From positions 1 through 43,726 of the forward strand of contig JAHWIM010000031.1 in the NCBI GenBank assembly GCA_019322535.1: a DNA stretch of 43,726 nucleotides, given 5' to 3'. Under the pieces are notes generated by a model, which was not told where the DNA came from, did no database searches, and worked only from the letters and a program-made list of their open reading frames with translations. Of this stretch, positions 1 through 8,020 are shown in pieces; the stretch's first letter is position 1; each line of letters begins with the position of its first letter. The position numbers and the translations under genes are program-made. The DNA comes from Candidatus Woesearchaeota archaeon. Its GTDB lineage: Archaea > Nanobdellota > Nanobdellia > Woesearchaeales > WJKL01.

Positions 1-1
1 A

Positions 2-2797
2 TGTAGAAAACTAGCTTTAGATAATATGGCTTTAATGACTAAAGACTTCAAAAGATTAGGCGTATGGATGGATTTTGAGAATGCTTACCAACCAATACAT
101 CGAAGCTTTATAGAAGGAGAATGGTGGCTAATAAAAAAAGCTCATGAAAATAACAGATTGTATGAAGGAGAAAAAACAATGCACTGGTGTCCAAAATGTG
201 CAACAGCATTGGCAAAACACGAGCTAGAATACAAAAATGTAACTGATGAGTCTATTTTCTTGAAATTTCAGATAGAGGGCAAGGAGAATGAATATTTAGT
301 AATATGGACAACAACACCATGGACAATTCCTTATAACCTAGGTGTTATGGTTCATCCTGAATTAGAATATATTAAAGCAAAAGTTGATGGTGAGATATGG
401 GTTATTGCAAAAGGTTTAGCAAATATTTTCTTAAGCAGCATAGATAAGAAATTTGAGATTGTTGAAGAGTTTAAAGGAGAATCATTAAAGGGTTTAAGAT
501 ATATTCATCCATTATATAATGAATTAAAAGAAGTTTATGATGAATTAAAGAGTAAATCTCCAAACGTATTTACTGTTGTTTTATCTGAAGAATATGTTGA
601 TCTAAGTGCAGGAACTGGTTTAGTTCACATGGCTCCTGGCTGTGGACCAGAAGATTATGAAATTGGGCACAGAAACAATATACTTCCTTTTAATAATCTG
701 CATGAAGATGGTGTTTTTCCAGAAAACATGGGTAAATTTGCTGGATGGACAGCAAAAAAAGATGATAATAAATTTATAGATTATTTCAAAGAAATTGGAA
801 CCTTAATTACTTCTAACCCTGTTGAACACGAATATGCTCATTGCTGGAGATGCAAAAAACCAGTTATTTTCAGAACAACAAAGCAGTGGTTCTTTAAGAT
901 AGAAGATTTGAAAGACCAGATGAGAGAACTGAATAAAAATATTAAATGGCAGCCTGATTGGGCTGGAAACAGGCAGTTTGATGCTTGGTTAGATAATCTA
1001 AGAGATAATTCAATTACAAAGCAGAGATATTGGGGATGTCCTATTCCTGTTTGGAAATGTGATAAATGTGGAGATTATGTTGTAGTTGGTAGTGTTAAAG
1101 AACTTGAGGAATTAGGTGGAAAAGTTCCTGAAGATTTACACAAACCTTGGATAGATGAAGTTGAATTAAAATGTAAATGTGGTGAAGTTAAAAAAAGAAT
1201 TCCTGATATCTTGGACGTTTGGGTAGATGCAGGAAGTACTTCATGGACATGTTTGGATTATCCACAAAAAGAAGAGTTATTTAATGAACTATGGCCTGCT
1301 GATTTTATTTTAGAAGGAAAAGACCAGATAAGAGGATGGTTTAATTTATTGTTTGTTACTTCTATGGTCAGTATGAATAAGCCAAGCTATAAAGCAGTTT
1401 ACATGCATGGTTTTGTTAATGATACTCAAGGCAGAAAGATGTCAAAATCATTAGGAAATTATATCCTGCCCCAAGAAGTTGTTGACAAATATGGAGCAGA
1501 TACTTTTAGATATTATTCAATTGGAGGATCTAATCCAGGAGAAGATTTGAATTATAATTTTGATGATATGAAAGTTAAGCACAGAAATTTGATGGTGCTT
1601 TGGAACTTGCATAAGTTCTTGATTGATTTAGCAAACGAAGTTGGCAAAAGCCCGCAGAATCTTGATGATGTTAAATCAGATTATTCTGTTGAAGAAAAAT
1701 ATATTGTTTCAAAGTTGCACAGCACAATCAAGAATGTTACAGAATTATTTGAAGAATATAAATTAAATGAGATTCCTTGGAAAATAGAAGAATTATTTTT
1801 AGCATTAAGCAGAACTTATATACAATTAGTTAGAGAAAAAGCAAACAAAGAAGAAGGTAAGAAGGTAGTTCTAGTTTGTGTTTATGAAACATTGATAGAA
1901 ATTTTAAAATTACTTGCTCCAATTGCTCCTATGATTACTGAGAAGATATTCTTGAATTTAAAACAAGCATTTAATTTTGAAGAGGAGAGTGTTCATGTAT
2001 GTTCTTGGCCAAAAGCTGATGAAGGATTAATTGATGCTAAGTTAGAAGAGAAAATGGCTGTTGTAGGCGATGTAATTCAAGCAGTTTTGTTTGCAAGGGA
2101 AAAGGTTCAAAGAGGATTAAGATGGCCGTTGAAAGAAGCAATTGTTGTTTCTGAAGATGAAAAGATTGTTGAAGCTGTTAATGAATTACAGGATATTATA
2201 AAATTACAAACTAATATTAAAGGAATATCTGTTATAGATAAATTTGATAAAGAAAAAGAGACAGTTAAAGCAGATTATGCTAAGATTGCACCTGAATTTA
2301 AAACAGATGCTGCTAAGGTTATTGCTCATTTAGCAACAAGCAGCCCTGAAACAATATTAGGGCATGTTGAAAAACAAGGCAAATATGAATTTAGTGTTGA
2401 CGGCAAGAAATTTGCTATTACTAAGAATCATTTGATTATTGCCAGAGAAGCACCACCTCCTTTTAAAGGAGTTGAGTTCAGAGGAGGAAGGCTTTACATC
2501 AATCAAGAGAAGAGTGATGAACTAGAAGCAGAAGGATATGCAAGAGAGATAATGAGAAGAATACAAAGTTTGAGAAAGAAAGGCGGATTAGTGAAGAGTG
2601 ATAAAATAACTTTGTTTGTTGGAGTTGATGAAGAGTTAAAAGCAATGCTTGAGAAATGGGAAGATCAAATAAAAGAAAAAGTTGGAGCAGATAATATAAG
2701 AATAGATGTAGTAGAGCCTGGCAGAAAACATGAACTTGAAAGTGAAGAGAAAATTAAAGATCATAAAGTTAGGATATGCTTTGATAAATTAGAATAA
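2..2797 (+). CDS. ileS: Isoleucyl-tRNA synthetase, 5' end cut off by window edge
   Basis: Charges tRNA-Ile with isoleucine in the cytoplasm. The reading frame is open from base 2, so the first in-frame ATG at 26 is internal: the preceding codons read CRKLALDN, which continues the class I synthetase fold. The N-terminus with the HIGH signature lies outside the window. Seen here are a zinc-type cysteine pair (CPKC) near the start, the editing (CP1) region with WTTTPWT, a CWRC pair followed by the TTKQWFFKI block, the KMSKS loop in GRKMSKSLGN, and a long helical anticodon-binding C-terminus. At least 931 codons are present, against roughly 1,040 for archaeal and eukaryotic-type IleRS. The gene ends 2 bases before the convergent zinc-ribbon gene. 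Identification is secure; only the start is missing. Confidence 0.97.
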   Translation, partial: CRKLALDNMALMTKDFKRLGVWMDFENAYQPIHRSFIEGEWWLIKKAHENNRLYEGEKTMHWCPKCATALAKHELEYKNVTDESIFLKFQIEGKENEYLVIWTTTPWTIPYNLGVMVHPELEYIKAKVDGEIWVIAKGLANIFLSSIDKKFEIVEEFKGESLKGLRYIHPLYNELKEVYDELKSKSPNVFTVVLSEEYVDLSAGTGLVHMAPGCGPEDYEIGHRNNILPFNNLHEDGVFPENMGKFAGWTAKKDDNKFIDYFKEIGTLITSNPVEHEYAHCWRCKKPVIFRTTKQWFFKIEDLKDQMRELNKNIKWQPDWAGNRQFDAWLDNLRDNSITKQRYWGCPIPVWKCDKCGDYVVVGSVKELEELGGKVPEDLHKPWIDEVELKCKCGEVKKRIPDILDVWVDAGSTSWTCLDYPQKEELFNELWPADFILEGKDQIRGWFNLLFVTSMVSMNKPSYKAVYMHGFVNDTQGRKMSKSLGNYILPQEVVDKYGADTFRYYSIGGSNPGEDLNYNFDDMKVKHRNLMVLWNLHKFLIDLANEVGKSPQNLDDVKSDYSVEEKYIVSKLHSTIKNVTELFEEYKLNEIPWKIEELFLALSRTYIQLVREKANKEEGKKVVLVCVYETLIEILKLLAPIAPMITEKIFLNLKQAFNFEEESVHVCSWPKADEGLIDAKLEEKMAVVGDVIQAVLFAREKVQRGLRWPLKEAIVVSEDEKIVEAVNELQDIIKLQTNIKGISVIDKFDKEKETVKADYAKIAPEFKTDAAKVIAHLATSSPETILGHVEKQGKYEFSVDGKKFAITKNHLIIAREAPPPFKGVEFRGGRLYINQEKSDELEAEGYAREIMRRIQSLRKKGGLVKSDKITLFVGVDEELKAMLEKWEDQIKEKVGADNIRIDVVEPGRKHELESEEKIKDHKVRICFDKLE

Positions 2798-2799
2798 AT

Positions 2800-3027
2800 C
2801 TACTCTTGTTCTTCATAATCAACATTAGTATTTTCTTGAGCTTCACAGTCCATGCATAATCCATCTGCATTTGTAGGCATTTCTCTTCCGCAGTTTTTGC
2901 AGCAGAAACCTGAATTTTGCTGTAATTCCTGGCACCCTACACACAACCCATTCTCATTTAAAGGCAGCTCGTTACCGCATTGAGTGCAACAAGAACTCAA
3001 TTCTTGATTTTCTTCTTCTCCTTCCAT
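2800..3027 (-). CDS. Small acidic double zinc-ribbon protein
   Basis: A 75-aa protein with two copies of the same module: CxxC-x11-CxxC at Cys14/17/29/32 and again at Cys43/46/58/61. Each copy has the core pattern C-G-x-E-(L/M)-P-x-N-x-x-G-L-C. The spacing is identical, so this is an internal duplication. The ends are rich in Glu and Gln. Such double zinc ribbons usually act in protein-protein or nucleic-acid contacts, but no specific function can be assigned. It is convergent with ileS and probably monocistronic. The start ATG at 3027 faces an AT-rich promoter region shared with the divergent gene at 3123. Confidence 0.8.
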   Translation of the reverse strand: MEGEEENQELSSCCTQCGNELPLNENGLCVGCQELQQNSGFCCKNCGREMPTNADGLCMDCEAQENTNVDYEEQE

Positions 3028-3122
3028 ATAGATATAATAGTTAAATGAGTTTATAAATTTTTCTTGACTCGTTAAAATTTTTAATCAAAAATTTAATATA
3101 GTAGTTAATTATTAGAAGTTTT

Positions 3123-3578
3123 ATGGGGAATATTTCAAAAGATACGCCTTTATCTGAAGTAACTCTAAGGCGATACGAAAAACCAAATCTTTCTGGTCGA
3201 GATTTAATTAGAAAATTATGCTTGTCTTTAGGTTTATTGCAGCCTGGTGATTCTAGAGATGTTATAGTAGATGTTTTTTATGTTTTATTGAAGCAGAGAA
3301 AGGAATTAAATTCTGAGGAAGTAAGAGAAAAGGTTATTGAACATAGAAAGAAAAAGAATCTGCCTTTGCTTGGAATTGCTTCTTCTAATGTTAGAAGACA
3401 GTTGAAAAGGCTTCGTGATTTATTCTTGGTTGAAAAAGTTGTTAATAATTACAGAATAATGGAAAATCTTTCTTTGAGCGAGATAATGGAAGAGAAATTA
3501 GAGAAATATTTACTGCCTTCTTTGTTAGATAGGGTTAAAGAATATCTAAATGCTGTTGATAAAGAGTTTAGCAGCTGA
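3123..3578 (+). CDS. Winged-helix-like DNA-binding protein
   Basis: A 151-aa basic protein. Residues about 25-115 have the alternating helix pattern of a winged helix-turn-helix, with a likely recognition helix around SSNVRRQLKRLRDLFLVEKVVNNYRI, where the last part would be the wing. The C-terminal 35 residues form a charged helix. This is a probable transcriptional regulator of a kind common in small archaeal genomes; the target is unknown. It overlaps the next gene by one base (TGATG: stop and start share an A), so it is probably co-transcribed with the VTT-like membrane protein. No cofactor domain is visible. The family is assigned from pattern only. Confidence 0.65.
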   Translation: MGNISKDTPLSEVTLRRYEKPNLSGRDLIRKLCLSLGLLQPGDSRDVIVDVFYVLLKQRKELNSEEVREKVIEHRKKKNLPLLGIASSNVRRQLKRLRDLFLVEKVVNNYRIMENLSLSEIMEEKLEKYLLPSLLDRVKEYLNAVDKEFSS

Positions 3579-4198
3579 TGAAAAAATCTGTTAATTTTAA
3601 GGACGATAGAATATTTTCTTATGATAGGTTTGGTAAAGTACTTTTTGGCCTGATCATGATCCTTTTAGGTGTTTTTATTGTTCTTTTGATTGTATCTTAT
3701 TTTTTCCTTAAAGATTCAGATATATTCTTGTTCATATTAATTAATGCAATGATAAAATATTTTTCAACCCATATAATGGGTGCGACTCTTTTAGGTGCAT
3801 TTTACACAACAGCGATTGGAGGCTTTTTTATTTTTGCAATTCCTTTAGAAATTTTATTTCTTAAATTCCTGAAAGCAGGACATCCTTTTTTGTTCATATT
3901 TGTTCTTTATTTTTTAGGATTGATAATTTCATTTACACTTAATTATTTAGTTGGTTTAAAACTTGCTGGTTTATCAAAGAAATTAGTTTCTCCTAAGAAA
4001 TTTTATAAGATAAAAGGAATGCTTAATAAGTGGGGAGCTCTAACAATACTTTTGTTCAATGCAACACCTTTGCCTGCGCAACTGCTTGCAGTAATATTAG
4101 GCGCATTTAGGTATAACAAAACAAGATTTTACGTGTTTTTCCTTTTAGGGCAATTAGTAAAATATGTTGCAATAGCTGTATTTTATTATTATTTTTAG
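3578..4198 (+). CDS. VTT/DedA (SNARE-associated) family membrane protein
   Basis: A 206-aa integral membrane protein with about five hydrophobic segments. The last third carries the DedA/VTT hallmark: a helix reading WGALTILLFNATPLPAQ, then LGAFRYNKTRFYVFFLLG. The family uses an F/G-x-P pattern in a re-entrant loop next to an arginine. DedA/VTT proteins take part in lipid scrambling or undecaprenyl- and polyprenyl-phosphate transport; which lipid is involved here cannot be told. The start overlaps the stop of the winged-helix gene, suggesting an operon. Length is typical for the family. Confidence 0.75.
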   Translation: MKKSVNFKDDRIFSYDRFGKVLFGLIMILLGVFIVLLIVSYFFLKDSDIFLFILINAMIKYFSTHIMGATLLGAFYTTAIGGFFIFAIPLEILFLKFLKAGHPFLFIFVLYFLGLIISFTLNYLVGLKLAGLSKKLVSPKKFYKIKGMLNKWGALTILLFNATPLPAQLLAVILGAFRYNKTRFYVFFLLGQLVKYVAIAVFYYYF

Positions 4199-4233
4199 AA
4201 AAATTTATTTATTAAAACAGATTATTAGGTAAA

Positions 4234-4692
4234 ATGGTTGGGAAAAAGAAACAAATTGAAATTATTTCTCCTAAATATGGCAGTATATTGAAGTTTGATA
4301 GTATGAAGAGATATCTGAAGAAAAAAGTTGTTTCTAAATCAGGAGAAGCTATTGGAAAAACCAAGGATGTATTGTTTGATAAAAGCGGTGTAAAAGGAAT
4401 TATTGTAGCTAAGAGAATCTTTAAAAAATTTTATTTAGACAGTTTTTATTTTAGTTCTGTGCAGGATAAAATTATGCTTTCTATTGACCCTGCTATATTG
4501 TTAGCTGGTAAATTGGTTTTTGATGCAGATGGAAAAAAACTTGGAAAAGTTATTAGAGTTATTAGAAGGGATAATACAAATAATTTCCAGAAACTTCTTA
4601 TAAAGAGAAAGATTTATTCAAAAGCAAAAGAAGTTCCTAAGATAGATATTGATGTAATGAAGAAAAATATTATCTTGAAAAAGGTTTACTAA
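4234..4692 (+). CDS. PRC-barrel domain protein, copy 1
   Basis: A 152-aa protein built of two PRC-barrel units. The first begins near residue 28 (KKKVVSKSGEAIGKTKDVLFD) and the second near residue 92 (AGKLVFDADGKKLGKVIRVI). The recurring V-x-S/D-x-x-G-x-x-I/L-G-K pattern is the family signature. PRC barrels are small beta-barrels that mediate protein or RNA contacts, found in RimM, photosynthetic reaction centres and many archaeal orphans. The stop overlaps the start of the next gene, which has the same architecture, so the pair probably arose by duplication and may form a heteromer. An A/T-rich TATA-like element lies about 25-30 bases upstream of the ATG. Confidence 0.75.
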   Translation: MVGKKKQIEIISPKYGSILKFDSMKRYLKKKVVSKSGEAIGKTKDVLFDKSGVKGIIVAKRIFKKFYLDSFYFSSVQDKIMLSIDPAILLAGKLVFDADGKKLGKVIRVIRRDNTNNFQKLLIKRKIYSKAKEVPKIDIDVMKKNIILKKVY

Positions 4693-5108
4693 TGAAAAAG
4701 AAGATAATTACTTCTGATGATATTTTAGGAAAAGATGCTATTGATCCAGACGGACAAATTCTTGGCGTAATTACTAAGCTGCATATAGATAAAAATTCTA
4801 AAAAAATGATAGGGATAACTATTGATGAGGGTTTTATGAAACCTGAATTGTTTATTGGATTAAATTATATCAAAAATTTTGGAATTGATTCTGTTTTTAT
4901 AAGCAGAATTCCTACTGAGAAATATATAGGATTAAGGATTTTGAATTCAAAAGGCAAAGAAGTTGGAAAAGTCAGGAAAGTTGTTTCTAAAAGACATAAA
5001 GTAAAAGCTATTGAAATAGGCAAGGATAAAATAATATCTGCTTCTGATATCCAAGAGATTGGTGAAAGTATTATTTTGAAAGAAAAATATAAGATTCAAG
5101 AGAAATAA
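4692..5108 (+). CDS. PRC-barrel domain protein, copy 2
   Basis: A 138-aa protein with two PRC-barrel units, at about residues 7-70 (GKDAIDPDGQILGVITKLHID) and 80-135 (GLRILNSKGKEVGKVRKVV). It has the same double architecture as the gene immediately upstream, and its ATG overlaps that gene's stop by one base, so the two are translated from one message. The sequences have diverged well beyond a recent duplication. The molecular role is unknown; a paired adaptor is a reasonable guess. A long leftward reading frame overlapping this gene is a shadow of its coding sequence. Confidence 0.75.
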   Translation: MKKKIITSDDILGKDAIDPDGQILGVITKLHIDKNSKKMIGITIDEGFMKPELFIGLNYIKNFGIDSVFISRIPTEKYIGLRILNSKGKEVGKVRKVVSKRHKVKAIEIGKDKIISASDIQEIGESIILKEKYKIQEK

Positions 5109-5320
5109 CTTCTTTGTTACAATAATATTTTTATATAGATTATACTTTCTAAATTTAGTATTTCTGAGTTTCCGTAGGGGGAACCCTTTTAATTTATCGT
5201 CGATATATCTACTGAAGTAGCTAAAACTATAAAAAGAAAAACAATTTACTGATTTTTTTAGTATGATACAAAATACTAAAAACAAAACAAATTCTAACAA
5301 AACAATATGGGGTGTTTTAA
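5109..5320 (+). promoter_or_regulatory. Leader and promoter region of the tandem OPRT-like gene
   Basis: A 212-base intergenic stretch. It contains a TATA-like element (TATAAAAA, 5228-5235), which predicts a transcript start near 5257 and an untranslated leader of about 60 bases, unusual here because many neighbours look leaderless. A Shine-Dalgarno-like GGGGTG lies about 8 bases before the ATG at 5321. Upstream of the TATA element are ATCGTCGAT (5196-5204), a small GGG-GGAA-CCC inverted repeat near 5177-5186 and CTAC-TGAA-GTAG at 5209-5220. CG dinucleotides are scarce nearby, so the CGTCG core stands out. A second TATA-like run lies near 5130. Regulatory use is inferred. Confidence 0.5.
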
Positions 5321-7027
5321 ATGTTTAAATTTAAGAATTTAGTTTCTGATGTCAAGGCAGAACTAGAGAAAACAGAATCAGAATCAATGTATAAAGGTGT
5401 TCTTTTGCAAGGGCCAAGAGCAAGAGGAGCAGCTCATCGAATGAGACAAGATTCAAGAGATGATTTTGAATTTGTTGAAATAAGAGGTGAACAATTAATA
5501 GAGTTGTCTAGACCAGATATTCAAGATCCAAATTTTTTAGGATGGGATGAAAAAAAAAGAAAAGTATATTCAAATGATGTTAAAGGCATACCTTATAGAA
5601 GTGTTAAAGAAGAAGATGCTGTTGGAGAAGTCTCTGATAAACCTCCGAGAGTGTGTTTAGTTGATATGAAGTATAATCAAGGAATGCCTGACACAGGAGA
5701 TTCTAGACCTTTAGTAGTAGATCAAGAAGTAATATTTGCTGAAAAAGGATATGATGGTATAACAGATCTGAATTATTTTTTAGATGATTCAGCGCATGAT
5801 ATTGACAGACCTATTCCTAGATTAGTTGCTGCTCTTTATTTGAATTCTCCAGGAGCTTTTGTTGAAGGAGACGACTTAACATTACAAAATGGAGAAAAAA
5901 CTCCTTATTATTTTAGAACAGCTAAATTAATAGAAGACCAAGCAACTAAATATATTTTAGAAGGTTTGATTGCTTCTAAAATCTTGAAATTTAATCCAGA
6001 TGTTATTGCAAGCAGGGAAATAGTTGGAATTGAAGGGAAAACAGATGTAAGAATGTATGAACTTGCAAAACAAATTAGTGAGAGATTAGGATTAGAATCT
6101 GCAAGAATAACTGAGTGGAGAGAAGGAGATCCAGAATGGATGAAAAAAACAGGCTATGTTGTAAGAGATGAAGAAGGCAAAGTAACAACAATAGGAGATG
6201 ATTATTCTAAGAAAAAAAGAGTTCTTTTATTAGAAGATGTTGTTGTTGATGGAACTCATAAAAATGCACTTACAAAAACATTAAATTATTCAAGAAGCGA
6301 GCCAGAAAGATGCCTTGTTCTTGCTGATAGAAGAAAAGAAGATGTAAAAACAGAACTTCCTATTGTTGCTTTAATGGATATGGATACTTTCAGAGGTACT
6401 GAGTCAGAAGGATTAATTACAGCGATTTCAAGAATGACTTCTGCTCTTTATTTGAATGTATTTGATGCGTTTGTTGATTATGAATCTGTTTCAACAGAAG
6501 ATGGAATACATTTTCCATTTTATTTTAAGACTTCAGAATTAGTAAATTATGCCAGAAGCCAGCTGATTCTTGAAGGATTAATTGCAGCTTACATAACTCT
6601 TAAGGGATTTAGTCCTGATATTATAGCAGGAAGAGAGACAGCAGGAATTCCACCAGAAGATAGTGTAAGGATGGGTGAATTAGCAGCATCTGTTGCTAAT
6701 AGATTAGGAGTAGACTCAATGGTAATAAGAGAGACTAGTGATGGTTATGTTACTGACAGCCAAGATATTAGTGGAAAGAATGTTCTTTTGTTAGAGGATG
6801 TTCTTAAAGAAGGAGATCATAAAAGAGCATTAGGAAATGTAATAAAAGGAGCAGGAGCAAATTTAAGCCATTGTCTTGTTCTTATGGATAGATTAGAAGG
6901 TGGCAGAGAAAGACTGAGTGATGAAATGGATGTTTATGCTATGACTGATGTTGACATGTTTAAGACTCTTGCTGTTGAACAAGGAAGAGTAGATACTGCT
7001 AAATTTATTGAGACTGGGAAAAAGTAG
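5321..7027 (+). CDS. Tandem degenerate orotate phosphoribosyltransferase-like protein
   Basis: A 568-aa protein. Residues 1 to about 160 have no domain I recognise. About 165-360 and 370-555 are two OPRT-like domains, each with the opening pattern ALYLN-x-x-x-AF, a (P/F)-(Y/F)-YF-(R/K)-T segment, an I-x-(A/S)-x-(R)-E-x-x-GI segment, and a PRPP-loop equivalent at 302-317 (LLLEDVVVDGTHK) and 489-504 (LLLEDVLKEGDHK). Catalytic family members have a DD pair followed by TTGGS or TAGTS; here the pair is ED and the phosphate-binding turn is lost in both copies. A classical PyrE lies in the same cluster, so this is probably not the main enzyme. A ligand-sensing regulator or a modified transferase are both possible; OPRT-like regulators exist in haloarchaea (GfcR). 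The start is set by GGGGTG 8 bases upstream. Confidence 0.75.
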   Translation: MFKFKNLVSDVKAELEKTESESMYKGVLLQGPRARGAAHRMRQDSRDDFEFVEIRGEQLIELSRPDIQDPNFLGWDEKKRKVYSNDVKGIPYRSVKEEDAVGEVSDKPPRVCLVDMKYNQGMPDTGDSRPLVVDQEVIFAEKGYDGITDLNYFLDDSAHDIDRPIPRLVAALYLNSPGAFVEGDDLTLQNGEKTPYYFRTAKLIEDQATKYILEGLIASKILKFNPDVIASREIVGIEGKTDVRMYELAKQISERLGLESARITEWREGDPEWMKKTGYVVRDEEGKVTTIGDDYSKKKRVLLLEDVVVDGTHKNALTKTLNYSRSEPERCLVLADRRKEDVKTELPIVALMDMDTFRGTESEGLITAISRMTSALYLNVFDAFVDYESVSTEDGIHFPFYFKTSELVNYARSQLILEGLIAAYITLKGFSPDIIAGRETAGIPPEDSVRMGELAASVANRLGVDSMVIRETSDGYVTDSQDISGKNVLLLEDVLKEGDHKRALGNVIKGAGANLSHCLVLMDRLEGGRERLSDEMDVYAMTDVDMFKTLAVEQGRVDTAKFIETGKK

Positions 7028-7093
7028 ATTTGTCCCACATTAACGACGACGAAATTTGAATAAAATATATAAAACCTAAGACAAAAAATTATA
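7028..7093 (+). promoter_or_regulatory. Promoter of pyrD (leaderless type)
   Basis: A strong archaeal TATA box (TATATAAAA, 7066-7074) preceded by purine-rich bases lies about 24 bases before the pyrD ATG at 7094, so the transcript should start at or next to the start codon. Upstream, at 7043-7052, is ACGACGACGA, whose complement carries the same TCGTCG core found before the tandem OPRT-like gene. The pyr genes can therefore be transcribed separately from the tandem OPRT-like gene. Confidence 0.6.
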
Positions 7094-8020
7094 ATGGGGG
7101 CAATAGTGGATATTTCAACAATATTATGCGGGATTAGATTAGAGAATCCAACAATACTAGCTTCTGGTATTCTGGGAACAACAGGGGCTTCTTTAGTTAA
7201 TGTTTTAAATCATGGAGCAGGGGCAGTTACTTCTAAATCAATTGGATTAGAAGAAAGAAAAGGCCATCCAAATCCTGTTTTCATTGAGTGGGAAAAGGGT
7301 TTTATTAATGCAGTAGGGTTATCTGGACAAGGGATTGAGGAAAGTGTGGAAGAGATAAAATATGCTGTTGAGAATTCTGAAAGTCCTGTTATAGCAAGTA
7401 TATTTGCTTCTAATGTAAAGGAGTTTGGAGTTGTTGCTAAAGAGATATCAAAAGCAAAACCAAATTTTATTGAAGTTAACATTTCCTGCCCTAATGTTGA
7501 AGCTGAATTTGGAAAACCATTTGGAACAGACCCTGATGTTTCTGCAAAGGTAACAAAAATTGTTAAGAAAAATACTTCAATCCCAGTTATTGTTAAGTTA
7601 AGCCCTAATGTTTCTAATATTAAACTGATTGCAAAAGCTGTTGAAAAAGCAGGAGCAGATGCAATTTCTGCTATCAATACACTTGGACCTGGAATGGTTA
7701 TTAACTTAGAAACAGCAAAACCAATTCTTGCTAATAAAGCAGGAGGTGTTTCAGGACCAGCGATAAAACCTATTGCAGTGAGATGTGTTTATGATATTTA
7801 TTCAACTGTTAAGATTCCAATAATAGGCACAGGAGGAGTAACATACGGCAGAGATGCAATAGAAATGTTTATGGCTGGTGCAAGTGCTGTTGGAATTGGA
7901 ACAGGTGTTTATTATAGGGGAGTTGATGTGTTTAGAAAAGTTTCTGAAGAAATTGAAGAATTTATGGAAAAAAATGGATATAATAAATTAAAGGAAATAA
8001 TTGGGATGGCTCATAAATGA
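7094..8020 (+). CDS. pyrD: Dihydroorotate dehydrogenase, class 1B catalytic subunit
   Basis: Oxidises dihydroorotate to orotate, the fourth step of pyrimidine synthesis, with FMN in a TIM barrel. The 308-aa length fits. Visible motifs are NISCPN near residues 128-133, whose Cys is the catalytic base of class 1 enzymes, VIVKLSPN, the INTLGPGM loop, and the FMN-phosphate loop GTGGV near 245. Class 1B enzymes pass electrons to NAD through PyrK, and pyrK is the next gene, overlapping by 4 bases (ATGA). The ATG at 7094 is supported by a TATA box 20-28 bases upstream. A 155-aa leftward frame inside it is a shadow. Confidence 0.95.
   Translation: MGAIVDISTILCGIRLENPTILASGILGTTGASLVNVLNHGAGAVTSKSIGLEERKGHPNPVFIEWEKGFINAVGLSGQGIEESVEEIKYAVENSESPVIASIFASNVKEFGVVAKEISKAKPNFIEVNISCPNVEAEFGKPFGTDPDVSAKVTKIVKKNTSIPVIVKLSPNVSNIKLIAKAVEKAGADAISAINTLGPGMVINLETAKPILANKAGGVSGPAIKPIAVRCVYDIYSTVKIPIIGTGGVTYGRDAIEMFMAGASAVGIGTGVYYRGVDVFRKVSEEIEEFMEKNGYNKLKEIIGMAHK

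Noticed and set aside
5161..5225. Possible riboswitch or attenuator in the leader of the tandem OPRT-like gene
   Set aside because: Only short inverted repeats (3-4 bp stems) upstream of the likely transcript start; no structured RNA could be supported.
4947..5300. Leftward 117-aa reading frame over the second PRC-barrel gene and the pyr leader
   Set aside because: It overlaps a well supported gene, is phenylalanine- and tyrosine-rich as expected for an AT-rich shadow, and has no ribosome-binding site.
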